Origin: Cordylochernes scorpioides
Lineage: Eukaryota; Arthropoda; Arachnida; Pseudoscorpiones; Chernetidae
DNA: 64,000 bases
Reading direction: 5' to 3'
NCBI GenBank assembly: GCA_030710605.1
Contig: CP092880.1
Span: forward strand, 11,821,639 to 11,885,638
The notes under the pieces are model-generated. The model did no database searches, had not been told where the DNA came from, and saw only the letters and a list, made by a program, of their open reading frames with translations. Position numbers and translations under genes: made by a program. Within the stretch, counting starts at the first letter, position 1. Each line of letters starts with the position of its first letter. Positions 42,901-52,944 of this stretch are shown piece by piece.

Positions 42901-43300
42901 TTTATTTTGTAAAAAGAAAAAGATCATTAAAAAATTTCATACTCAATATTGTTACACCAAGTTGCAGCTTTGCAGGGTCATCGACCTTGGTTTCTTCCTT
43001 CTTGGTGTTATACACGTTTCCCGAGCGGGTTTCCATACTCAAAGCAAATAAATAAAAGTAAATAAAAATAAATTACCTTTTAAAGTTATTGTGTTTATTT
43101 ATTCGTCGTCTTTCTCGTAGGTCGTGATCCGCAGTCTTCGTCTAGGTCCTCTCTCGCTCCAATAACCAATCAAGATATATATACAATAAAATATTACAAA
43201 CGGAATGATGATAATCTAAATAATCTGTTTTAAATAAATATTTATTATCATAGAATATTTTGAATAAATTTAGGGCTCATTAAAATTGATGCAACAATAT
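42901..43300. other. unassigned stretch
   Basis: No element recognised. 42960-43030 is somewhat GC-richer (ttgcagggtcatcgaccttg) and resembles a LINE 3' UTR followed by an (AAAT) run. Confidence 0.3.
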
Positions 43301-43302
43301 AT

Positions 43303-43631
43303 ACACTCATTGGCAAAACTTAAGGAAATTTTACCTTTTAGCATGTATACATCGAGATTTAACTGCAGCTGAACTTTAGCTTTTAATCCACAGTCTCTTC
43401 TTCAGGCCCTTAATCTAAACATATTTTACGAGAGACAGTTACTTATCTCATGCAGGTAATCTACACTCATAGACAAAATTTAAAGAAGTTGTATCTTTTA
43501 GCATGTATATCGGGATTCAGACAATAACTCTGAAAGATATTTGATACACAGTGACTTTTATTGAAGACACTCGAGATAACCAAGTGTGAACAAAATTGTC
43601 TGTGTCTCCTTCGTCAAGTATTATCCGTGAG
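43303..43631. mobile_element. MITE family G, copy 2, with an extra partial unit
   Basis: 43464-43631 runs CACTCATAGACAAAATTTAA to CCGTGAGTA. An extra terminal piece (cactcattggcaaaacttaa) begins at 43306. Between them 43370-43430 holds CTGAAGA on the minus strand (gcctgaagaagagactgtgg). Confidence 0.6.
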
Positions 43632-43813
43632 TATATACAAATTGAGCTACGTGCATTTTTTACAGTGCAAATTAATTACTCAGTTTTTGATCAGTTCTTA
43701 ATTGAGAGCAAACACAATATGACAGTTAATCAATAAATCACACTCATAATGATCATTGTAAAAATCAGGTTCGCACTTTTCGCTGTTTTGTAGGAGTTAT
43801 TGAGACAGACATA

Positions 43814-45144
43814 CGAGGTGTGTTCATAAAGTATCGCGACTTTTGTGTGTGTGTGTGTGTGTTTTCTAAAATTATTAATTTATTCATGAATACCTATTTT
43901 GTCCCCTTCAAAGTAATCCCCATGAGATATTATACACTTGTGCCAACGGTTTTTCCAATCTTCGAAGCACTTCAAAAAATCATTTTTAAAAATCTTTTTC
44001 AGCTCATCCTTCGACGCCGTCTTTATCTCGTCAAGCGTAGCGTAACGTCATCCTTTCATCCTCTTCAGTTTAGGGAACAAGAAAAAGTCACAGGGGGCCA
44101 GATCTGGGGAATACGGTGGCTGCGGCATCATTAGTGTGTTGTTTTTTTACCAAAAAGTCGCGCACAAGCAACGATGTGTGAGCAGGGGCGTTATCGTGGT
44201 GCAAAAGCCAATTTTTGTTCTTCCACAAATCCGGGCGTTTCTGGCGGATTGCTTCGCGCAAATTGCGCATAACTTGCAGGTAATATTCCTTATTGACCGT
44301 TCTACCCTGTGGCAAGAACTCATGATGCACCACGCCCCTGCAATCGAAGAAAACTGTCAGCAAAACTTTCACATTCGACCGAACTTGGCGCGCTTTTTTC
44401 GGTCTTGGTTCGTGCGGCAGCTTCCATTGAGATGATTGAGCTTTGGTTTCCACGTCATAACCATAAACCCACGCTTCGTCACCAGTTATGACTCTCTGGA
44501 GCAAATTTGGGTCGTCGCGGACAGAGTCCAACATCTCATTAGCAATGTTCATGCGATGCTGTTTTTGGTCGCAATTGAGCAATTTTGGTACAAATTTTGC
44601 GGCGACCCTTCTCATGCCCAAATCATTGATAAAAATCGAATGGCACGAGCCAATCGATATGTTTAGGTCCTCAGTAACTTCTCTAACGGTGATTCGACGA
44701 TTGGCCAATATCATTTTCTCCACTTCATTAATTTTTTCGTCTGTTGTTGAAGTGCTCGGGCGTCCGGCACGCTCTTCGTCGTTCACATCTTCTCGGCCTT
44801 CTGAGAACATTTTGTACCACCGATAAACGTTGCTTCGGTCCAAGGTAGCTTCTCCGTATGCTACAGTCAACATTCGGAATGCATCCGCGAACTTAATTTC
44901 GTTTTTCACACAAAATTTGATACAGGTTCTTTGATCCATTTTTTTAATAGGTAAAAATCGAAGTCGATCCAAAACACCTGCAAGCAAAACAGCTGTCAAC
45001 AATTGAGTGAACATTCAAAATGGCCGAGCTTGTCGGCATAAGTGAGAGACATGAGTACCAACATAAATCCACAAAAAGATCGAAATTCGAATATACGTAA
45101 CCCGCGAAAATTCAAAAGTCGCGATACCTTTTGAACACATCTCG
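43814..45144. mobile_element. mariner-type DNA transposon (1,331 bp)
   Basis: TIRs CGAGGTGTGTTCATAAAGTA and CGAGATGTGTTCAAAAGGTA (inverted), TA at 43812-43813 and 45145-45146. It contains one damaged transposase gene on the minus strand. Confidence 0.9.
43880..44939 (-). pseudogene. mariner transposase (DD34D), one insertion and one stop
   Basis: Starts MDQRTCIKFCVKNEIKFADA at 44939. DNA-binding region with ANRRITVREVTEDLNISIGS, then VITGDEAWVYGYD (first Asp) and LLHHDNAPAH (second Asp). One extra T in the T-run 44142-44148 throws the frame into a false end (HTNDAAATVFPRSGPL). Past it the true frame gives MMPQPPYSPDLAPCDFFLFP (third Asp, 34 residues after the second), then TGA at 44048-44050 after LKRMKG, and the C-terminus to 43880. 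Only two lesions, so recent inactivation. Confidence 0.9.
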
Positions 45145-45208
45145 TACATTGTCTTCCTATATAGACAGAATTACCTATTTAGTTTTATTGAATTATAGAC
45201 TGATAATA

Positions 45209-45345
45209 CGCTCATGGACAAAAATTAAGGAAGTGAAGGAGACAGAGGCAAATTTGTTCACACATGGTTATCTCGTGTGTCCTCAATAAAGGTTACTGTA
45301 ATATCTATCAGAGTTATTGTCTGAATCCCGATATACATGCTTACA
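45209..45345. mobile_element. MITE family G, copy 3 (one end)
   Basis: CGCTCATGGACAAAAATTAA at the left, then 'tgttcacacatggttatctc' and 'ttgtctgaatcccgatatac'. The right TIR is lost. Confidence 0.55.
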
Positions 45346-45524
45346 CCCCATAAGTTATTTTAATGTTTTTTTTTTAAACTATTTATGGGTGTAGAACTTT
45401 GTATTTCTATAGTACATAATTTGCGCATGTATTGGTATTAGGATATATACTAAATACCTCTTACAAATAGATAGTAAATGTTTTATTCACAAATATTTTG
45501 TTTTTAAAAATAACAGACTATTAG

Positions 45525-45600
45525 GCCAGAAAAGGTTTGTATTTCCTCGAAGTTTCGACAAAAATCTTTTGTCCTAGTCAGAAAAAAAAGCAATTGGCAA
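45525..45600 (-). mobile_element. PLE family 2 3' fragment with hammerhead-like motif
   Basis: Minus strand: CTGACTA, stem GGACAAAA-GAT-TTTTGTC, GAAAC, then TTCGAGGAAATACAAA. Same layout as 49930-50190. Confidence 0.5.
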
Positions 45601-45656
45601 GCCGTTATGAGAGATACAATTATAACTCATTTAAAAATGTATATGAATAAAAACAC

Positions 45657-46027
45657 TTTTTTAAAAAAGCTTTTATTTAAAATGCACTAAAAATAACAAA
45701 ATAAATATTTCTGAAGTATTGCTTTTTTTTCTGAAGGTACCATTTAACAAATAAAATAATAGACTTAGAAATAAAAGCGGTGGGGGATGATAATCATTTA
45801 TGCAGCAAATAGGTATAAATTTAATGAAAGGCATAATCTTGCTAATCATTTGCTTCATATAAAATCACATTGATCTCAAATTTATTATTATTGTACCCCA
45901 CCTCTTTTATTTCTAAGTCTATTATTTTATTTGTTAAATGGTACCTTCAGAAAAAAAAGCAATACTTCAGAAATATTTATTTTGTTATTTTTAGTGCATT
46001 TTAAATAAAAGCTTTTTTTAAAAAGTG
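45657..46027. repeat. about 370-bp palindrome with near-identical 130-bp arms
   Basis: 45657-45786 (aaaagcttttatttaaaatg ... gacttagaaataaaag) pairs with 45896-46027 in inverted orientation with very few differences, around a 110-bp centre. A 61-codon frame in the centre is not a gene. The element is unassigned; it abuts a PLE family 2 end. Confidence 0.75.
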
Positions 46028-46029
46028 TT

Positions 46030-46450
46030 TTTTATAATTAATTATTAACGCTATTTTTAGTCGTATATATGCCAGTCAAAAAAAAAAAGGCATTATCACT
46101 GCGACGACGTTGGACTTAAATAGCTGCAAGCCTGCTCGCATCAGATTGGTCAATTCCTCGTGGGAGGTCGGAAGTTACGTAAGCAAAATCCGTTACTAAC
46201 AGAACTGCGTCTCTTTGCTTTTGGGAACCCTAAATTTATTGAATTATATTACAAAGTTAGAGACACCCAGTGGATTATTGTTAGGGGATAATTAGTACAT
46301 ATAAAATTTGAATTATAATTAAACAATTGATTAAATAGTTAAAAGTGTAACAACATACTAATTGAAAAAGGGTAACTATTTAAAAAGGTGTCGTGAAATG
46401 TATGGTGGTATATTGTTACACACACACCTATATATATATAATGAATATAA
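46030..46450. other. unassigned stretch
   Basis: 46085-46400 has mixed composition (ttcctcgtgggaggtcggaa, ttggcgg absent) and no recognisable element or frame. Confidence 0.25.
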
Positions 46451-46453
46451 ATA

Positions 46454-47872
46454 CACTGCGTGACATTGAAAATGGAACACCAAGAAATAGTGGCCAGAAA
46501 GTAATGAAACTCGGCAGACAGAGAGAGACAGGGACGAACAATAAGTGATCTTTATTTCAAAATGATAGTCATAATACAGAGTGAGAACGGCGTCGGCTTA
46601 GTAGCAAGTAGAACCACCGCGGACGGCGATACACGCAGCAACACGTCTAGGTAGAGAGTCAATCAGAGTACGGATGGCGTCCTGAGGGATGGCTCTCCAT
46701 TCCCTCTCAACCATTTGCCACAGTTCGTCTTCTGAACGCGGCTGTGGCAAGGCATGCAAACGGCGTTCAATGATGTCCCAGACGTGCTCGATTGGTGAGA
46801 GATCAGGAGAGTACGGTGGCCAGGGAAACATCTGTACATCTTGCAGAGCTTGTTGGCTAATGCGAGCAGTGGGCGGTCGGGCGTTATCCTGCTGAAAAAA
46901 GGCATTGGGTATCCCCTGAAGGTAGGGGAGTGTCACCGGTCGCAGCACATCATCAACGTATCGTTGGGCCGTCATAGTGCCCTGAATACGAAGTAAAGGT
47001 GACCTGGAATCATACGCGATTGCGCCCCAAACCATGATTCCACGTTGTCGCACGGTGGGGCGTTCCACAATTGCTGCCGGATTGGACCTTTCTCCACGTC
47101 GTAGCCACACGCGTACACGGCGACTATCACTGGACAAGCAGAAACGCGACTCATCTGAGAACACGACCCTGTGCCATTCCGTCATCCACGTCGATCTAGC
47201 CCGGCACCATTCCAAACGTTGGCGCCTATTCGGTGGGGTCAATGGCAGTCTTCTTAGCGGACGGCATGAGTGCAAGCCATTAGCAACCAATCGACGGGAA
47301 ATGGTTCTGGTCGAGATGGAATGATCTAGGGTGTCTTGCACATGTTGCATAATGGCGGTACAAGTGGCTGGTGGGGCCGCCACTGCTTGTCGAAGGATAC
47401 GCCGATCCACACGTTATGACGTCACTCTGGTTGCACCGGCATTCCTATAAATTGCCACATTTCCTTGTTCCAACCATCTTCTCCACAGTCGGTGCACCGT
47501 GGACGCACCAAGGTGTGTATCAGCTGCGATTTGACGTATGGACCAACCTGCCCTTTTCAGTCCGATCACCATGCCCCTCGTAAAAGCGTCTGTCTGCTTG
47601 AACTGCCTCCGTTTACGATGGCCTGGCATTCTCTGTTATTACACGTGTTTTTTGACACAAGAACAAAATTTCTACAATGATTTTCCTTGAAGAAATAACG
47701 ACACGAATACTGTCCTTTCTGCAAGTTCCTTCCCTTATATCTTACTCCATGTGCGCACGAGAGCTGCGCATTTTACATCATTTGCATAACTCGGTTAGGC
47801 GCGTCTACCCTGAAATTTGCATAATTTTCTGGCCACTATTTCTTGGTGTTCCATTTTCAATGTCACGCAGTG
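46454..47872. mobile_element. Tc1-like DNA transposon (1,419 bp), near-intact
   Basis: Perfect TIRs of about 47 bp starting CACTGCGTGACATTGAAAAT, TA at 46452-46453 and 47873-47874. The single gene has one in-frame stop. The identity of the long TIRs suggests recent insertion. Confidence 0.9.
46598..47629 (-). pseudogene. Tc1-like transposase with one nonsense codon
   Basis: MPGHRKRRQFKQTDAFTRGM starts at 47629; the HTH region includes GWSIRQIAADTHLGASTVHR. TAA at 47414-47416 interrupts the frame after GATRVTS. The same frame continues DRRILRQAV to the end at 46598. Catalytic residues: VVFSDESRF, QQDNARPPTA and SPDLSPIEHVWD. By my count only 32 residues lie between the second Asp and the Glu, compared with 34 in the other Tc1 here. 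The length (about 342 residues) is normal. A C or G to T type change would explain the stop; otherwise undamaged. Confidence 0.9.
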
Positions 47873-47874
47873 TA

Positions 47875-48300
47875 TATGCGTGATGATATTGGAATAAGAT
47901 GACTAAATTATAACAGATAAAATTAATATATTTGTTGGCTTTTCTCATTTATTTGCTTGTAATTCCAAGGACGTTTTAGATAGGAATCTGAATATTTGGA
48001 TTTCTAATTCGTTCCATGTCTTGAACATTTTTTGAAAAAAATCCTTTCGCAACCTCCAGCATTGTCGCATTTTTAGCCAAGAAAAATTGAAATTGACAGG
48101 TTCTGGGAAAAAATAGTTGTTTTTTAGTCAGAAATTATAATAAAATATTGCTGTATCATGTTTGATAATCAGATACAAAATTATTTAGGGAAAAAATTCC
48201 AAAAGAGCAGAGACCACGGGTGAAGCGAGTTCACTTATAGTATGCAGAAACAAAATTCTAACAGAAAAAAAACATTCATTCAAGCAGAAAACAAAAGCCA
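47875..48300. repeat. Helitron-internal repeat, opposite to 13395-13640
   Basis: 'agccaagaaaaattgaaatt', 'tcagatacaaaattatttag' and 'gagaccacgggtgaagcgag' are the reverse complement of sequence inside the Helitron-like element at 13.3-13.9 kb. It is cut at 48303 by a new Helitron-type head. Confidence 0.5.
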
Positions 48301-48302
48301 GA

Positions 48303-48430
48303 TCATCTATATATATAAAAATGAATGTATGTGTGTGTGTGTGTCTGTCCTTTATGCCTGACCAAACCACTCATTGGAACGCCATGAAACTTTGGGAAGT
48401 TATTTAGTATAGTACTGGGAAGGTTTCTAG
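48303..48430 (+). mobile_element. Helitron-type 5' end
   Basis: A|TCTATATATATAAAAATGAA, then (TG)n and CTGTCC, 'accactcattggaacgccat' and 'gaaactttgggaag'. Typical head of a non-autonomous Helitron; the matching 3' hairpin was not located. Similar heads are near 48747 and 49598. Confidence 0.4.
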
Positions 48431-49600
48431 CAAATAAAATTTTTGAAATAACGTTTCGCCTAAAAATAATCAAGATAATTATTCTAATTTATCTGTTATA
48501 AGTCAACAATCTGCTCTAAATATTATCATGCATATAGAAAAAAAAAAACGATTATATGCCTCTTCTTTATGCCGGACCAAACTACTCATTTCATCGCAAT
48601 TTAACTTTGAGAAATTGTTTAATATACTACCAGGAAGGTTTCTATCTAATTATTTGTTTGAAAAACCTTTTTTTTTTGGCAAAAATAAGGATAAATATTA
48701 ATTAATCTGTTATATTTTCAGCACTCTGATTTATTATCTCTGATGTATTATCTTTATATATATAAAAATCAAAATTTGTTTGTCTGTTTATCGATAAACT
48801 CAGAAACTACTTAACCAAATGTCACCAAATTTTCCACATAACTACCAATGACCTTTAAGATGAAGAATTTACAATGCATTAAAATTAAGTAAAAAATACA
48901 TTTTTAAAATCTATATTTTATCTTTGTGTATAACTTTATTTATATAGCCACTTGCTATATATATATATATTTGATCATTTAGAACTTTGGGGAAAGTTAT
49001 AAAGCTATTTTTTGTCAGATTTCCTTTTTTCGTTTCGTTTTATTTCCCAAATTCCATTGAAATTTTTATTAAAATTTATCATCATTATTAAGAAGATTTT
49101 CAATGTATCTGTATTCAAATTATTAATGACATTTTTGAAAGTAAAACAGTGTATACGGTATTAAATATGTATAATGGAACACAAAGGCTTAAAATATAAT
49201 AGAAAGTAAGCTGAATGAAGACCAAAAAAATGTTAAGAATTCCCTATGAATTGAAATGAAGTGATTTTGCCTATAAAATATCAAAAAATAGACTGGATTG
49301 ATACACATTCAAAATGGTTAAAATGGCATTTATTAAACCAAACAGTGTGAAAAAGTAGATACAGTAGAGCTTCCATTGAGAGGATGCCTAAAATCTTAAC
49401 TTAACCCGTCTCTCCAAGAGGCAGTCTCTTATTAAAGGTCTATTAGAATTTCTTTAATATCAATTAGAATCTCCAATGAGAGACCACCTACAGGAGAAAC
49501 AAGTTGAGTCATGTTTTTAGGTGGTCTTTCTTAAGAGACTCTATTTACATATATTAAAATCAACATTTTCTTACTGCTACGTTTAATTACTGCTAATCTC
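48431..49600. other. AT-rich stretch with Helitron-like heads and a weak MITE
   Basis: 48747-48860 (tttatatatataaaaatcaa, ttgtttg, aaactacttaaccaa) has Helitron-head style. 49363-49515 begins CAGTAGAGCTTCCATTGAGA and has inverted text, a weak MITE. Nothing else recognised. Confidence 0.3.
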
Positions 49601-49689
49601 TTTATATATATAAATGAATGTATGTCTGTCTATCTGTCAATTATTAATTGGACTGAGCGAGTATTGTGAGTTTCATTATTATATATGGT

Positions 49690-49925
49690 CTGGAAGCATG
49701 TTAAAATTAAATATACAAAATTTGAAAGGAAATTTGGAAATTTGTCCGTTCTTGGCCAACCTGACAACCCAGAAGTCTGAAAATTGGTCAGCTAGCATTG
49801 TCATCAGGTTTGAACATGTGTACCAAATTTCATATTTCTAGGTGCCCTATAAGTATATTAAAAATTGATTACAAGATTTGGCGACAGACAGACAGACAGA
49901 TAGGCAAGTTAAATAAAAGCTTTTA
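49690..49925 (+). repeat. dispersed repeat P, copy 3
   Basis: 'gaaatttgtccgttcttggc', 'ttgtcatcaggtttgaacat' and 'cagacagacagacagatagg' match 31370-31625. It leads directly into the PLE family 2 end at 49930, so P may be part of that PLE's 3' region. Confidence 0.55.
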
Positions 49926-49929
49926 ATAA

Positions 49930-50030
49930 AAATAGACACTTCGGCTAGTTAAAGTTTTATTTTATCAACGTTTCGACAAAAATCTTTTGTCTTCGTCAGG
50001 AGAAGTAAATAAAATAAAACATTTGGCAAG
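49930..50030 (-). ncRNA. PLE family 2 3' end with hammerhead-type core
   Basis: Minus strand: CTCCTGACGA (49993-49999 for CTGACGA), stem II GACAAAA-GAT-TTTTGTC, CGAAAC (49969-49974), GTTGATAAAA. The canonical boxes and a perfect 7-bp stem II are present. The expected GTC reads GTT here and stem I is weakened. Confidence 0.5.
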
Positions 50031-50039
50031 GTGTTAAAA

Positions 50040-50190
50040 AAATCATATAAATATGGATGTCGGCCAGGCAGCATTGAAAAATGCCATGAATTTTTATTTT
50101 TTTTCCTGACGAGGATAAAAAATATTTGTCGAAACGTCGAGAAAATAAAATACTTTTTTGGCCGAAATGTCTCTTACTTTTAAGAACAAT
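50040..50190 (+). ncRNA. PLE family 2 3' end with complete hammerhead-type layout
   Basis: CTGACGA at 50106-50112, a stem-capable segment to 50130, GAAAC at 50131-50135, GTC at 50136-50138. The flanks pair as stem I (tttttttc before, gagaaaa after: 7 pairs with one G-T). Stem III is minimal (AC-GT without loop), which in a single molecule is strained; such forms may act as dimers. Known PLEs carry hammerhead motifs, so this is probably a genuine, possibly decayed, ribozyme. Confidence 0.5.
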
Positions 50191-50231
50191 GAATGCCGGC
50201 CAGGTAACTTCTATCTTCAAGATACTATTTT

Positions 50232-50360
50232 TTGCTTATCCCTAGTACACGTGGTACAGGCTATGATAATTATGGTGGGTAGAAGTAGGCAACTGCTTTT
50301 ACTGTAAGTGCACCACATGTCTACACATGTAAAAAGCAGTTCGACTTTGCACTTACAATT
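50232..50360 (-). mobile_element. tRNA-headed SINE, 3' part
   Basis: 'tccctagtacacgtggtaca', 'actgcttttactgtaagtgc' and 'cagttcgactttgcacttac'; the head is missing. Confidence 0.55.
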
Positions 50361-50489
50361 TATGCATGAATGATACTAATATTATATATGAATAATTATA
50401 ATATATGGTATTTTTAAATACTGAATTATTCTATATATATGTGGTATGATACTATCATTCAATTTTAAAATATATAGTTCTAGAAAAGA

Positions 50490-51270
50490 CTCTGTGAAAT
50501 AGACCGCCAGATAGCGTGGCTTTGTACTATATAAATCTATTGTTGTTGTTTTCTCTTGCCAGCATAAATATTTTATGTAGATATGTAAATACGTAAAATT
50601 TAATTTATTCTACATACCTTAATTTGTAATATTATTTTTGATATATTTTAAATTCAAATTTATATTTATTTATTTTATTACGATGTACTAGAGCGCCATC
50701 TGTTATCAAATTATAAAACTATTTTAGAGGCGTAATATTCTTTTTAAAATAAAACAATTTCTACTGTCCTTACTGCGATGGAAAAATTAAAGGGAGGGCC
50801 TGGCTCATCAGTGGTGAACCCTCCCATTAAACAGAATATAAGAATTAAAGATTTCTTGAAAAAAGCCATGGTCCACCTGTGCTGTGTGAGCAGAAGAGCT
50901 TAAATTGACTTGTTCCATTATATGTATGTTCCATATGTAAATACCTGTTTTTTTTTTTTCTCTTTTCGCTCTCCACTTCTTCCATCCATATTTCCAAATC
51001 CATATTCTTATTTTCCATAGGATCATTCAAATAATAATCTGTATATATTTATCATGTGTATATAATCTCTCTCCATTTTTACCCCTTTGTATATTTACCA
51101 CTTTCATAGGTTTCTCCGTCTTGTAACCCCAAGGAGAATCCTCTGTAAGACCTGTGTGTCTTAATAAAGGTTTTTGTGTGTGTACATACCTTAATTCAGG
51201 TATTACTTTTCTCAAATGATGTCGTATATATTTCTAACAGCTTGATTAAAGCACATAGTAATCTAAAATT
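50490..51270 (+). repeat. dispersed repeat Q, copy 2, split by a 558-bp insertion
   Basis: 50490-50624 and 51197-51270 together equal the uninterrupted copy at 51755-51990 (ctattgttgttg... / gtattacttt...agtaatctaaaa). The break carries a 14-bp duplication. Confidence 0.6.
50625..51182 (+). mobile_element. 558-bp retro-insertion with 14-bp TSD: repeat A joined to a LINE-type 3' UTR
   Basis: Flanked by TACATACCTTAATT (50611-50624 and 51183-51196). The left part carries repeat A copy 11 (minus, 50688-50830: 'gcgccatctgttatc', 'gagggcctggctcatcagtg'). The right part is a LINE-like 3' UTR ending 'gtgtcttaataaaggttttt' plus a (TG)n tail. The frames at 50808-51215 on the minus strand are incidental. 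Confidence 0.55.
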
Positions 51271-51299
51271 GATTTCATGATATATACCAAGACTGCATG

Positions 51300-51484
51300 T
51301 CATTGGCAAAACCTCCCTTTAGTGGACACCCCGATAGAGGACACCTCTCTATAAAATACAGTTTTCATTTTCAAAATTACCATTTTTACTATTTAGCAAC
51401 TCTCCGGTAAGAAAAACATCTCTCTCTAAAGGACAGTTTGGCTCTGAAATTAGGTGTCTTTTACAGAAAGGGAGGTTCTACTAT
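51300..51484. mobile_element. MITE family C, copy 2
   Basis: 'caaaacctccctttagtgga' and 'agggaggttctactat' as inverted ends; inner gaggacacctctc / inverse. The left end is mutated. Confidence 0.55.
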
Positions 51485-51543
51485 ATTTAAAAAATCAGCT
51501 AAATAATAATTTTTCTCTCGACAAAATTTCATTATAACATATA

Positions 51544-51703
51544 CAGTTAAACCTGTCTATAGCGTACCCTCTTGGGACTCACCAAAATAGGGTGTTATAG
51601 AGAGGGGGTGCTATAGACAGGTCACTTTTAATGTAAATCGCATCGTACTACGTATTTAAAATCGGGCGCTATTTCGAGGGAGCGCTATAGACAGGTTTAA
51701 CTG
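51544..51703. mobile_element. MITE family B, copy 5
   Basis: CAGTTAAACCTGTCTATAGC to ATAGACAGGTTTAACTG, TA-flanked, 160 bp. Confidence 0.8.
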
Positions 51704-51754
51704 TATATATGTTATTTAAAATGTATTTTATTCTCAAATCATAATTTCCAGAAC

Positions 51755-51990
51755 AAACTACTCTGCAAAGTCAACCACCAGACGTCGCGGCTTTCCCTAT
51801 ATAAATATATTGTTGTTGGGTTTTTTTTTTTCCCTGTTGGCCGGCTCAAATATTTTTGTAGATATGTAAATACGCAATATTTTATTTTCTTCATTCTTCG
51901 CCCCTCAAGCCCGGTATTACTTTCTTAAATTGTCTTATATATTTCTATACCAGCTCAATTAAAACAATAGTAATCTAAAACCTTTTTTTA
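51755..51990 (+). repeat. dispersed repeat Q, copy 3 (uninterrupted)
   Basis: 'aaccaccagacgtcgcggct', 'ttgttggccggctcaaata'-like text, 'cggtattactttcttaaatt', 'agtaatctaaaa'. Serves as empty site for the 50625-51182 insertion. Confidence 0.5.
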
Positions 51991-52126
51991 TTAATTTTTT
52001 CATGACTGCAAACCATTGGTTTAATACGCTTGTATTTAATATTTAAAAATCAAAACACAATTTCTTTCTTATTCATTAAAACAAGATAATTATTCTCACA
52101 TAAAATATTTTATCATAACATTCAAG

Positions 52127-52585
52127 ATTGTCCCAAAATGTTCGTAAACACTTGGAAAAAAATGAAATGCTAATATTATTCGCCGTTATATATAATGTCT
52201 TTGTATTATGTATACTCTTCTTCACCGCTAGACAATATATAATGTTGTAGATCTATATCAATTTGTAAATAGCAGAGAGATTTATCATAGATTTAACTAT
52301 TTTTGTAAACATATTTATGATTTTCTTTCAAACCTGAAAGGTTCAGGTTCCTAATATATATTATTGTTTCTCTTTTTATTTTGATTACATTTTCTTGTAA
52401 AATATGTTTATGACTGTTTCTTTTTAAAAAATGTAAATCGACGCAATTATCCCTAGCCGGGATATCGCGTTTTGTGTGTTGAAATAAATAAATAAATAAA
52501 GTAATAGTATTATTTATTATGTATATTCGCTTTAATAATATTATTCTCCAAGTAATAAGAAAAACACGGACTTTTGGGACGACTT
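52127..52585. mobile_element. MITE family E, copy 6, split by a LINE F 3' UTR
   Basis: AAGATTGTCCCAAAATGTTC at the left and CGGACTTTTGGGACGACTTT at the right. E text stops at 'ttgtattatgtatact' and resumes at 'aatagtattatttattatg'. The insert 52203-52500 is LINE F. Confidence 0.6.
52203..52500 (+). repeat. LINE F 3' UTR with AAAT tail
   Basis: 'gaaaggttcaggttcctaat', then 'atgtaaatcgacgcaattat', the hairpin ATCCCTAGCCGGGATATCGC, and TTGAAATAAATAAATAAAT. Same 3' end as at 29641-31340 and about 56430-56500. Confidence 0.6.
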
Positions 52586-52599
52586 TAAATATATATACT

Positions 52600-52940
52600 T
52601 CAATCATACTATGTCATGATGGCAACTAGAGAAATAGATATTCGATATGAGGCAATAGAAGAAGGCAGTTGTATTGTACTGGATGAATAATAGCCAGACG
52701 ATAGTGATATATCGTCTGCAGGTTATAGAAAGAAGAAGGATAGATGGATATGCTGCTATTGTATGCCATCTTCTTTAATAAGCAAGATTCACAAGCCTGC
52801 AGGGGCTAAATGGGAATCAATAAGTCTGGACTGGCCTTGATTGGATTGCCCCGACTTGTTCTGGTCGGTTTGTTTAAATGCTTCGTCTCACAAACACCGA
52901 CCTTTTTAGATTGGATCGTGGTAACTTCCTTTTATTTTTT
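52600..52940. other. unassigned stretch
   Basis: 52700-52860 is slightly GC-richer; no frame or element recognised. Confidence 0.3.
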
Positions 52941-52944
52941 TGGA

